DNA of 64,000 nt from a virus. The stretch lies in IMG/VR virus record IMGVR_UViG_3300045960_000114, positions 1 to 64,000 of that record. The stretch is one strand, 5' to 3'. This document shows, piece by piece, positions 16,210 through 24,100 of the stretch (its first letter is position 1; each line of letters begins with the position of its first letter). The position numbers and the translations under genes are program-made. The notes below the pieces were generated by a model. The model was not told where the DNA came from. It made no database searches and saw only the letters and a program-made list of their open reading frames with translations.

Positions 16210-17319
16210 ATGTCCAACATCCACCAGATGCTCAGCATGAACGGCGGTTCGTTCAAGCGCGCCGAGAAGATGGCGCGGGACATGATCTCAAAGGGGCAGG
16301 TGGACGTGTACCTGGATTTGGCGCTCCTCCACCACGCCCAAGGAAAGATTATCGAGTGCCGCGAGGCGCAGGCAGACTACGCGCGGTTCTTTCCCGATTG
16401 TCCGCGCCTGAAGTTTGGCCAGACATGGTTCAAATTGTACGACGGCGATATAGAAGCCGGGCTCAGACATATTGAAGCCGGGCGCGTGGTCGGCTGTTTG
16501 GGCGAGCAGGATTTCTCCAAGTTCGAGTACCCGCGCTGGCAGGGTAATACGGACCTGAAGGGTAAAAGCGTCCTGCTGTACGGCGAGGGCGGTGCTGGCG
16601 ATCAGATCATGGGGCTTCGCAGTGCGCGCTGGCTGGCTGAGCTGGGTGCCAACGTGGTCGTCGCCTGCATGAAGCCGTTGATCGGCCTGTTCGCGGCGCA
16701 AAAGGAATTTGCCGTTGTGGATATGTCTCATGCCTATGCCGTCCGATGCGATTACTGGCTGCCGATGATGAGCAGCTTCGGGTTGCTCAAGCGCAAGTGG
16801 GACAACCTGTGGACAGGCGAGTACATCAAGGCGCCGGTGTCCGACATCTGGGAGCGGATCGTCGAAAAGGGCAAGCGCCGGAACATCGGCCTGCGTTGGC
16901 GTGGTAATCCTGAGTTTGAGCACGAGCAGCTGCGGTGGTTCCCGCCGGAGCTTCTGTTCAAGGTGCTGGCCCTCCCTGGCGTCTTCTGGAGTCTACAGAA
17001 GGAAGACCCCCAGACGAACAGGCCGGCGGATCTGGTTAACCTCGAACCGTTACTGGGCGACTGGGAGCAGACGGCTTCGGCGATCAGCCAGCTCGACCTG
17101 GTGATCACAAGCTGTACATCAATCGCGCATCTGTCGGCGGCGATGGGCAAGCCCACCTGGGTGATTGTACCGGCTATGCCTTACTACCCGTGGGCGCGGC
17201 CAGGAAACAAGTCGCACTGGTATCCTTCAGTTACATTGTTCCGGCAGCGGTGTTACGGTCAATGGGACGAGCCGTTTGCTGAGCTACTGGAGGAGATGAA
17301 GAAATATGCGAATGGGTGA
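16210..17319 (+). CDS. TPR-containing GT-B glycosyltransferase (heptosyltransferase-like)
   Basis: A 369-residue protein with an excellent ribosome site (AAAGGAGGACGT). Residues about 10-100 are TPR-like helices (LDLALLHHAQGKIIECREAQ). Next come YPRWQGNTDLKGKSVLLYGE and GGAGDQIMGLRSARWLAELG, the signature of TPR-linked GT-B glycosyltransferases related to GT9/GT41. The C-terminal part has TSCTSIAHLSAAMGKPTWV, a donor-binding loop typical of GT9-type enzymes. Proteins of this kind transfer sugars to LPS-like or protein acceptors. It directly follows the fibre and RCC1 genes and precedes two methyltransferases, so a role in decorating fibres or host glycans is plausible. Confidence 0.78.
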   Translation: MSNIHQMLSMNGGSFKRAEKMARDMISKGQVDVYLDLALLHHAQGKIIECREAQADYARFFPDCPRLKFGQTWFKLYDGDIEAGLRHIEAGRVVGCLGEQDFSKFEYPRWQGNTDLKGKSVLLYGEGGAGDQIMGLRSARWLAELGANVVVACMKPLIGLFAAQKEFAVVDMSHAYAVRCDYWLPMMSSFGLLKRKWDNLWTGEYIKAPVSDIWERIVEKGKRRNIGLRWRGNPEFEHEQLRWFPPELLFKVLALPGVFWSLQKEDPQTNRPADLVNLEPLLGDWEQTASAISQLDLVITSCTSIAHLSAAMGKPTWVIVPAMPYYPWARPGNKSHWYPSVTLFRQRCYGQWDEPFAELLEEMKKYANG

Positions 17320-17887
17320 ACTCGCGTTGCAGCGCCTTCTCCGGTTTGACTTCAAGACTGTTCTGGACATTGGGAGTGGTCCGGGCTGGCATGCCGATCA
17401 GTTTCGTCAATCTTGTAAGGTCGTTACAGAAATCGACCTCAACCCCCGTCGCCCTGGCGTGATTGACAGCCGTTATGAGGACTTCAACCTCAACCGTGTC
17501 ATGCAGTTCGACTGTTTGTGGTGCTGTCATTGTCTGGAACACCAGCCCAACGTGAACACGTTCCTGACCAAGATGCATGGCGACCTGAAGCCGGGCGGCC
17601 TGCTGGCAATCACCGTCCCGCCGTTGAAGCATGAGATTGTTGGCGGGCACGTGTCCCTTTGGAATGGGGGGCTTCTGCTCTATAATCTGGTTATGGCCAG
17701 GTTTGATTGCCGGCTGGCGATGTTGAAGAAGCATGAGTACAATATCACGGTCATTGTGCGTCGTAATGAGATCCAGCTGCCGAAGCTAGCGTACGACGCT
17801 GGCGACATAGATAGGCTGGCTCCATACTTTCCTGCCGGGCTGAAGGAAAGATTCAACGGGGACATTGAAGAACTGAATTGGGGGTAA
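17306..17887 (+). CDS. Class I SAM-dependent methyltransferase
   Basis: A 193-residue protein whose ATG lies inside the 3' end of the TPR glycosyltransferase gene (14-base overlap). Motif I is KTVLDIGSGPGWHADQF, the acidic residue lies in VVTEIDLNPR, and the later strand motifs are FDCLWCCHCLEHQPNVNTF and LKPGGLLAITVPPL. This is a small-molecule or sugar methyltransferase of the family-11/23 type. It forms a cluster with the glycosyltransferase and the next O-methyltransferase. Confidence 0.8.
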   Translation: MRMGELALQRLLRFDFKTVLDIGSGPGWHADQFRQSCKVVTEIDLNPRRPGVIDSRYEDFNLNRVMQFDCLWCCHCLEHQPNVNTFLTKMHGDLKPGGLLAITVPPLKHEIVGGHVSLWNGGLLLYNLVMARFDCRLAMLKKHEYNITVIVRRNEIQLPKLAYDAGDIDRLAPYFPAGLKERFNGDIEELNWG

Positions 17888-17889
17888 CC

Positions 17890-18495
17890 ATGATCCAGAT
17901 CGGCGACTTCTTGTACGCACCTGTCATCCAGGAGACGTACAACCAGATGGTCAACTCACTCAGCGTGGCGAAGCCTGTCGATGGCTTGATTGCGGAATTC
18001 GGTGTCTACAAGGGCGATTCGATCAGGGTGCTTGCCAAGGCTGTACCGACCAACATCATTCACGGGTTCGACTCGTTCGTGGGGCTTCCCGGGAAGTGGG
18101 AGCGTGGTCTGAATGTTTACCCAGCCGGGCATTTCAGCGTTAACGGCGCACTTCCACAGGTTCCCGACAATGTACGGCTGCACAAAGGGTGGTTCAAGGA
18201 CACCATTCCTCCGTTCCTGGCCACGAACCCGGGGCCGGTGCGTTTCCTGAACATCGACTGTGACATCTACAGCTCCACGAAGGACATCCTGACGTTGTGC
18301 AACGAGCGTATCCACCCGGGAGCAGTCATCTACTTCGACGAGATCTGCGACTGGGGTGGCTGCGTCCACCGTTACCCGAACTGGCACGAGCATGAGATCA
18401 AGGCGCTGACGGAGTGGTGCACTGAATTCAAGCGTGACGTGAAGCCGATCTCCAGGAACGCCAACTACGGGGCTTCGGTGCTCGTTCTCGAGTAA
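17890..18495 (+). CDS. TylF/MycF-like O-methyltransferase
   Basis: A 201-residue protein, with ATG 17890 chosen over TTG 17878 because GGGGGTAACC immediately precedes it. The sequence contains LIAEFGVYKGDSIRVLAKAV (motif I variant) and IHGFDSFVGLPGKW. Further on are RFLNIDCDIYSSTKDILTLC and AVIYFDEICDWGGC. This is the pattern of the TylF/MycF macrocin O-methyltransferase family, which methylates sugar hydroxyls and uses acidic metal ligands. Such enzymes fit a glycan-capping role next to glycosyltransferases. Confidence 0.8.
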   Translation: MIQIGDFLYAPVIQETYNQMVNSLSVAKPVDGLIAEFGVYKGDSIRVLAKAVPTNIIHGFDSFVGLPGKWERGLNVYPAGHFSVNGALPQVPDNVRLHKGWFKDTIPPFLATNPGPVRFLNIDCDIYSSTKDILTLCNERIHPGAVIYFDEICDWGGCVHRYPNWHEHEIKALTEWCTEFKRDVKPISRNANYGASVLVLE

Positions 18496-18558
18496 GCCTT
18501 GCCTAAAGGTTACGGGGACCGTATGATCTCCGTTCATGGGATCCCGCAGGGGGCTACA

Positions 18559-18696
18559 ATGCGCGTGACTGCGTATATCCTCGTGGTAGTATTCATCTTG
18601 GGCACCTGTGGGTGCGGGTCAAGGTCGAGGAGACTCCACGACCTCAACACCGTGTTGAATAGGCCGCCAGTTACGGAGGTGCGCCGTGCCATTTAA
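18559..18696 (+). CDS. Small lipoprotein
   Basis: A 45-residue product from ATG 18559. It has a signal peptide, MRVTAYILVVVFILGTCGCG, with a lipobox-like cysteine after a hydrophobic core, followed by a short basic tail. An o-spanin (Rz1-like) role is possible because small lipoproteins of this size occur in lysis cassettes, but no holin, endolysin or i-spanin is adjacent. The 3' end overlaps the next gene by 11 bases. Confidence 0.5.
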   Translation: MRVTAYILVVVFILGTCGCGSRSRRLHDLNTVLNRPPVTEVRRAI

Positions 18697-19399
18697 ATCG
18701 AAGTCTCAGCAGAGATTCATGTTTGCCGCCGAGGGACGTGGCGAGATCCCGAAGGGTACGGCTGAGCGGTGGGCGCGCCACACGAAGAACATCAAGAGTC
18801 TCCCAGAGAAAAAGAAGAAGAAGGAGGAGGACAACGTGAAGAAAAGTGAGCTGGTCCTGCAGAAGTACGCGAGTCTCATCTGCAGTCTTCCGGAGAGGAA
18901 ACGGAATGCAGTGATGGCCCAGCTGGTGTATCCGACGCAGGATACCCCGCTCAGCAAGATGGCCAGTGTTCTGGCAGCCCTGCCGGACAACGTCCAGATC
19001 AAGTTGGCGACCCTCGCCATTACGTCGAAGCGCAGTGGGTCGTTCATCAAGCAGTCCGCTGAAGTCATGCTCTGGCGCGAGAAGATCGCGCAGATCCCTA
19101 ACATGACCAAGCTCGAGAAGCGTGCGTTCTGGAACCTCCTGGCCCCGGCGGCTGGCTGGATTGGTCGGGATGCTCTGCCGTGGCTCGGCAAGCAGGTCGG
19201 CAGCGTTGGTAAGTGGCTGGGCGGTGGCAAGGGCGGCATTCTGGGCAATGCCGGCCAGTGGCTTGGTGGTGACGCTTCCAAGTACATGAGCGGACTTGGC
19301 AAGGACTTTGCCGGGCGCGGGTTAGAGGGAGCGATCGCTACTGCCGCCGGACAGGGCATGCGCCTTCCTAATCAGATGAAGAGCTGGCAGGCTCCTTAA
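18686..19399 (+). CDS. DUF3008-like N-terminus joined to a basic/Gly-rich phage protein
   Basis: A 237-residue protein from a GTG start with ACGGAGG upstream. Residues 1-45 (MPFKSKSQQRFMFAAEGRG, then AERWARHTKNIKSLPE) match the small DUF3008-type phage protein pattern. A run of five Lys and then EED follows, and the rest begins VKKSELVLQKYASLICSLPE and ends in a Gly-rich segment with WLGGGKGG. An internal in-frame GTG (18836) sits 8 bases after a perfect AAGGAGG, so a shorter 187-residue product may also be made. The composition suggests a DNA-binding or internal head protein, which is inference. Confidence 0.55.
   Translation: MPFKSKSQQRFMFAAEGRGEIPKGTAERWARHTKNIKSLPEKKKKKEEDNVKKSELVLQKYASLICSLPERKRNAVMAQLVYPTQDTPLSKMASVLAALPDNVQIKLATLAITSKRSGSFIKQSAEVMLWREKIAQIPNMTKLEKRAFWNLLAPAAGWIGRDALPWLGKQVGSVGKWLGGGKGGILGNAGQWLGGDASKYMSGLGKDFAGRGLEGAIATAAGQGMRLPNQMKSWQAP
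18821..18838 (+). promoter_or_regulatory. Internal Shine-Dalgarno with in-frame GTG start
   Basis: AAGGAGG (18821-18827), 8 bases, then GTG (18836) in the frame of the gene starting at 18686. This could initiate a shorter product. The site also encodes a Lys/Glu run, so coincidence is possible. Confidence 0.35.
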
Positions 19400-19414
19400 G
19401 CATACGGAGGCACA

Positions 19415-19837
19415 GTGGACGCTACTGCGCTGCGTAAGATGGCGTTCAAGATCGGCTTCCTGACCAAGTTGGCGGAAGCCGGTCTGACGCCACGCGACTT
19501 TCAAGAGAAACTGGCCATGCGGAGCGCGTCAGCAGGCGGCGATCCGACCCAGCTTCTTTACGATGTCGCCAAAGGCGGACTCGGCGAGGTTACTTCCGCC
19601 GGAAAACAGGGGATCGGTGCCGTCACTTCGGCTGCTTCCAACCTCCCGTCCTTGGCCGCTTATGGACTGACTGGCTTGCCAGTCGCCATCGGCGGCGGGC
19701 TGGGCGCGTTGGAGCAGCTTACTCAAGCACCTACCTCGCTGGACACTGAGTTGATCCGCAAGGCCGAGCAGATCGGCCTCTACAACCAGCTGATTAGGGA
19801 AATCCATGAGCGACGAAAGTCAAGGTCCGCTGTCTGA
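19415..19837 (+). CDS. Hypothetical Gly/Ala-rich protein
   Basis: A 140-residue protein starting at GTG with ACGGAGG in front. The N-terminus (ALRKMAFKIGFLTKLAEAGL) is a basic amphipathic helix like those of other small genes in this window. The middle (AAYGLTGLPVAIGGGLGALE) is a Gly-rich hydrophobic segment that could insert in a membrane. No known family. Its 3' end overlaps the next gene by 32 bases, indicating compact packing. A putative internal or membrane-interacting virion protein, at low certainty. Confidence 0.45.
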   Translation: MDATALRKMAFKIGFLTKLAEAGLTPRDFQEKLAMRSASAGGDPTQLLYDVAKGGLGEVTSAGKQGIGAVTSAASNLPSLAAYGLTGLPVAIGGGLGALEQLTQAPTSLDTELIRKAEQIGLYNQLIREIHERRKSRSAV

Positions 19838-20258
19838 GCCGGTGATCCCTGCTTTGACAGACTCTCAGAAAGTCCATGGATTGGTAGGCGGCAACGGGCA
19901 TAAGCCGCCGAAGACAACTGATCCACGCCTGCTGGATCCTCATGGGATCCTGTCAGCGCCGAATGTCTTTCCTGGATTCAACAGCGTTCCATTTCGTGGC
20001 AGTGTTCCTGACCTGAAGGAAACTGATCCGGACCACAAGCAGCCCCAGGTTGGCGTGCAGGCGCATGTCGAGGTTTTGGCCACCAACAGCGCCGATGATC
20101 TGAAGCGGTACGAAGAGATCATGCAGATCATCGGAAACGGGTTCGGGCAGCTTGGCGCCGAGGATCGTCAGTACGACGACTCGATTAAGGGGTGGCGCAT
20201 TTTCGTCCGCTGGTGGGAACTGTACAGCTACGTTCCGAAGGGAAGAGCCAATGGCTGA
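19806..20258 (+). CDS. Hypothetical protein
   Basis: A 150-residue protein. The first 85 residues are Pro/Gly-rich and look disordered. The last 60 contain a helical and Trp-rich segment (SIKGWRIFVRWWELYSYV). I recognise no motif. It overlaps the next gene by 8 bases and belongs to the run of small genes leading into the RNA polymerase gene. Confidence 0.45.
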   Translation: MSDESQGPLSEPVIPALTDSQKVHGLVGGNGHKPPKTTDPRLLDPHGILSAPNVFPGFNSVPFRGSVPDLKETDPDHKQPQVGVQAHVEVLATNSADDLKRYEEIMQIIGNGFGQLGAEDRQYDDSIKGWRIFVRWWELYSYVPKGRANG

Positions 20259-21096
20259 TAACTGGGAAGCCAAGTTGGAGGAGCAGCGCCAGCGTGCTGA
20301 CGCGCTTGCCCCGTCGTCCGAACAGGTCGCCAAGTTGAAGGCCATGGTACGGCTCAATCAGATCCGTGAGCAGGCGATGGGTGTCGGCGCAAACCTGCGA
20401 CTGGCTCAGCCACAGGTTGGCGTCTCCGACATTCTCAAGTATTACTCGGCCATGGATGTGCCCACGCGGTCCACCACTGTCACGCTGCCGGGGTTGAAGC
20501 AGGCAGGGGTGTTCGATTACCTGTCGCGGCCTATCGTGGATTCCATTCGCATGCGGGCGGCGGAAGCTGCGCGTATGGCGGACGAGGAACTGACTAAGGC
20601 TCCGACAGATGATCCCGAGTCGCTGCGCTGGTACCAGCCGCTGCAGATCATGGCGCACGGCAAGGGTGTGACGGAAGGCTGGCACCGGGCGAATGAGACT
20701 GAGGCGGCCAAGCAGCGTGCTGAGATGGAGCAGAAGGTCGAAGCAGCCAAGAAGATGTTTGATGAGGCGCTTCAATCCGAATACCGTGGCCGCAACAAGT
20801 CGGCATCTGCTAATGAGGTGATCGACCAGCTGGCCGATTCGCATGTGAAGCAGGGATTTGCTGATCTGAATTCTCTGATCCAGCTGTACGCTACCGGCGG
20901 CACATTGCTAGGTGCTGGTGCGCACCAGGCGGCGAAGGATTACGTCAAAGACACTGATCCGCGTGAAATGAAGCTACGAGCCATCAAGGAAGTTCTCCAC
21001 CAACGCATCCGTCAGCGCCCGCCCGTTGTGCACGTGTCGGTGCCGGAGCCCGACTCACAGGACGTTACGGACGCTGAAACGGCCACCAAGATCTGA
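20251..21096 (+). CDS. Hypothetical helical protein upstream of RNA polymerase
   Basis: A 281-residue, charged and mostly helical protein; ATG 20251 is used because it follows GGAAGAGCC and overlaps the upstream stop. It has long Lys/Glu/Ala helices, for example around EQKVEAAKKMFDEALQSEYR, that could form a coiled coil. There is no enzyme motif. It ends 11 bases before the RNA polymerase ORF and may be co-expressed with it. The function is unknown. Confidence 0.45.
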   Translation: MADNWEAKLEEQRQRADALAPSSEQVAKLKAMVRLNQIREQAMGVGANLRLAQPQVGVSDILKYYSAMDVPTRSTTVTLPGLKQAGVFDYLSRPIVDSIRMRAAEAARMADEELTKAPTDDPESLRWYQPLQIMAHGKGVTEGWHRANETEAAKQRAEMEQKVEAAKKMFDEALQSEYRGRNKSASANEVIDQLADSHVKQGFADLNSLIQLYATGGTLLGAGAHQAAKDYVKDTDPREMKLRAIKEVLHQRIRQRPPVVHVSVPEPDSQDVTDAETATKI

Positions 21097-21107
21097 GGGC
21101 TACGCGA

Positions 21108-24100
21108 ATGATGGGCGTGCCCGACAAGCCTGGGCTTAACCCGGCCACGAGCACCAAGCCGCTGGACTACACGCTTGGTTCCACACCGCCACCGCCTCAG
21201 GTGACGCATCGGTCGTTCACGGATTACCCTAAGATCCGACAGAACGTCTTCGACAACGCGCTCAAGGCGATGTCCGAGAAGTACCCGATTGAAAATCAAC
21301 GGCATCGATTGGAGCTGCGGGAGGCGAAGTACGAGGATCTGAACCCGTTCACCCTGAAGGACCAGAAGAAGGCCATCATGGAGGGCGGTACCCTCCAGAA
21401 GAAGATCCTGGGCACGTGGGCGCTCGTGGACAAGGCGACCGGCAAGGTAATGGACCAGAAGGCCACCACCGTCGCGCACGTGCCGTGGATGACCCAACGT
21501 GGTACGTTCATCTTTAATGGCAACGAGTACACGGTTGCCAACCAGATGCGACTGAAGCCCGGTATCTTCACCCGCGTGCGCGAGAACGGCGTTCTGGAAG
21601 CACACGTCAACGTCAAGCCTGGCACCGGCCCGTCCTTCCGCATCTACATGGAGCCGGATACCGGCGTCTTCAGGCTTGGCGTGGGGCAGTCCAACCTGAA
21701 GCTCTACCCCATCCTGCGTTCGATGGGCGTGTCCGATCACGATATCACGAAGCATTGGGGTCCGGAAATCCTTCAGAAGAATATCGAGGCCGAGGATCCG
21801 CGCGCGGTAGCCCGCGCATACATGCGACTGGTCAACGTCCGGTCTGAGGAGAGTGCCAAGGCTGAAGGCGCGGCGATGGATAAGGAAGCCTCCCTGTTTG
21901 GCGTGGACCCTGATTTTGACAAGGCGTACAGGGAAGGTTCGGAACTCACCAGCGACCTGTTCGACCCGCCGGCTGAAATATGGTCGCGGGTGTGCATCAA
22001 GAAGTCGCCCGTAGAGGGGAAGGGTCTGTTCGCCAGCCTCAACTTCGATGCCGGCGAGACCATCTTCCCTGCCTTCGTGTTCACCGGGATCGACAAGCAC
22101 AACGACAGCATCAAGCGGTCGGTTCCGGCACGCTGGCTGAACCATAGCGACACGCCGAATATCGAGTTGTACGAGGACGGAGACATCGTCTGGGCGCGTG
22201 CGCTGAAGCCCATTCAGGCTGGCGAGGAGCTGCTGCCGGATTACGTGCAGTCGCATGAAGCGGTCAATTCCTGGGTGAGCCGGCTGCTGCCGCTCCTCGA
22301 GAAGTCGGCCAAGATCGGCGCCCGGGAGAGTGATCGGCGCTGGACGAAGTTGTGGTACACGGGCCGGCTGATCCACTCCAGGCACAACCAGAAGGACTGG
22401 GTGCTGCTCAAGGTCCACAAAGGGCTGTGCGAGGCCACGTATGACTCGCTGAAGGCCGAGGGGATCGACTGCGAGCCCAAGTTCGACCAGCCGCACATCA
22501 GCATTATGCGCCCGGAGGAAGTCGAGCAGCTCAAGAAGAAGTTCGGCAATTCCTGGCAGGGTGCGGCCAAGATCGGCCATCCGATGCGTTTCAGCGTCAC
22601 CCGCATCGTGAATCTGGTGCCGGCGGGCTGGGACAAGTACGACCGCGTCTGGTTTCTTGAGTGCTCCTCGCCCGACCTGGAGAAGTACCGCGAGGACTTG
22701 GGGCTGCCCTGCCTCCCGCAGAACAACGAGAGCGGGCACGACATGCGCTTCCACATCACTGTGGCGGTGCATCCAAATACCGTGTCGAAGGCTGCGGAGC
22801 TGCTGTGCGAGAAGAGGGCTGCCGCGTTCGATGACGTTGGCTCCGGTACGAATGCTGTATCACCCAGGCCGGACAACCAGGGCAAGGCGCTGCTCGAGCA
22901 TTTCCAGAAGATGGAAGTCGACCCGGAGGTCACATCGGCCACGCTGGGTCAGGCGCACACCAACATTGGCATCCCTACGCTGATGCGTACCACGCAGAAG
23001 CTGATTAACGTCTCCCGCGAAACGGAAGACACGGATGACCGCGATTCGCTGTCTTTCCAGACGCTGCATGGTCCGGAGGACTTCTTTGCCGAACGTGTGA
23101 AGCGTGACGCGGGGATGATTGGTCGAAAGATGCTGTGGCGCGCGTCTGCTCGTGGGAACCTGAAGCATGTTCCCGCCGGTGTTCTGACCCCGCAGCTTCA
23201 TAGTGTGTTGCTCAACTCCGGCATGGGTATGCCGCTGGAAGAGACCAACCCGCTGGACATCTTTGACCAGAATCAACGTATTCTGCGGCTTGGCGAAGGC
23301 GCCATTCCATCCATCGAAGCAGTCCCTGATGAAGCACGCTCGGTTCAGCCGTCACACTTCGGGTTTATTGACCCGGTCAAGGCGCCTGAGTGCTATGACG
23401 AGGCGACTGAGGTCATGGTTGAGACTGGGTGGAAACCGTGGCCGAAGGTGACCGAATCTGACAGATTTGCTTGTCTCATTAATGGCAGGCTTGAGTATCA
23501 CCACGCTGACCGGTTGATCGCGGAGACCTACAAAGGACAGATGTATGGTGCGGATACTCAGACATTGAGTTATCTGGTAACGCCAAACCACCGCATGTGG
23601 GTGCGTCCTCAGGGGTCCACGAAGAAAGATTACAACCCGACTTACCGATTTGAGTTACCTGATGAGATTGTAGGCACAAACCGCCTATTCCGCTGCGGTG
23701 GGCATGCTCCAGTCGGCGGAACGCGAACTGGATTTACCCTTCCAGTAATTGAGGCGGATGGTAAGGAAAACCAGATTCACGGTAATCCACCTATTGGCTC
23801 CTCACTGAAGGTGTTCAAGGAAGTTGACATAAACGATTGGGCTGAGTTCATGGGGTGGTATCTCAGTGAGGGTAGTCTCAATGGGCAGTATGTAACTCGG
23901 ATTACCCAGTCGAACGTGGCGAACCCCGAGAACTGCTTGGCGATCAGTAGGCTTCTCAATCGATTACCTTTCACGTGGTGTTTCGTTGAAGGCGACACGT
24001 TCACCATCTCATCGAAACAACTGAATAGCTACCTCACACAGTTTGGGTTCTGTAACGATAAGTTTATCCCGAGTGAGATCTGGGAAGCCCCTGTTCTGGC

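Noticed and set aside
21012-22772. Long minus-strand ORF of 586 residues opposite the RNA polymerase
   Set aside because: It is antisense to conserved polymerase, SET-like and 2H regions in a GC-rich gene. The product is low-complexity Arg/Leu/Val/His-rich with no motif, so it is a shadow of the real gene.
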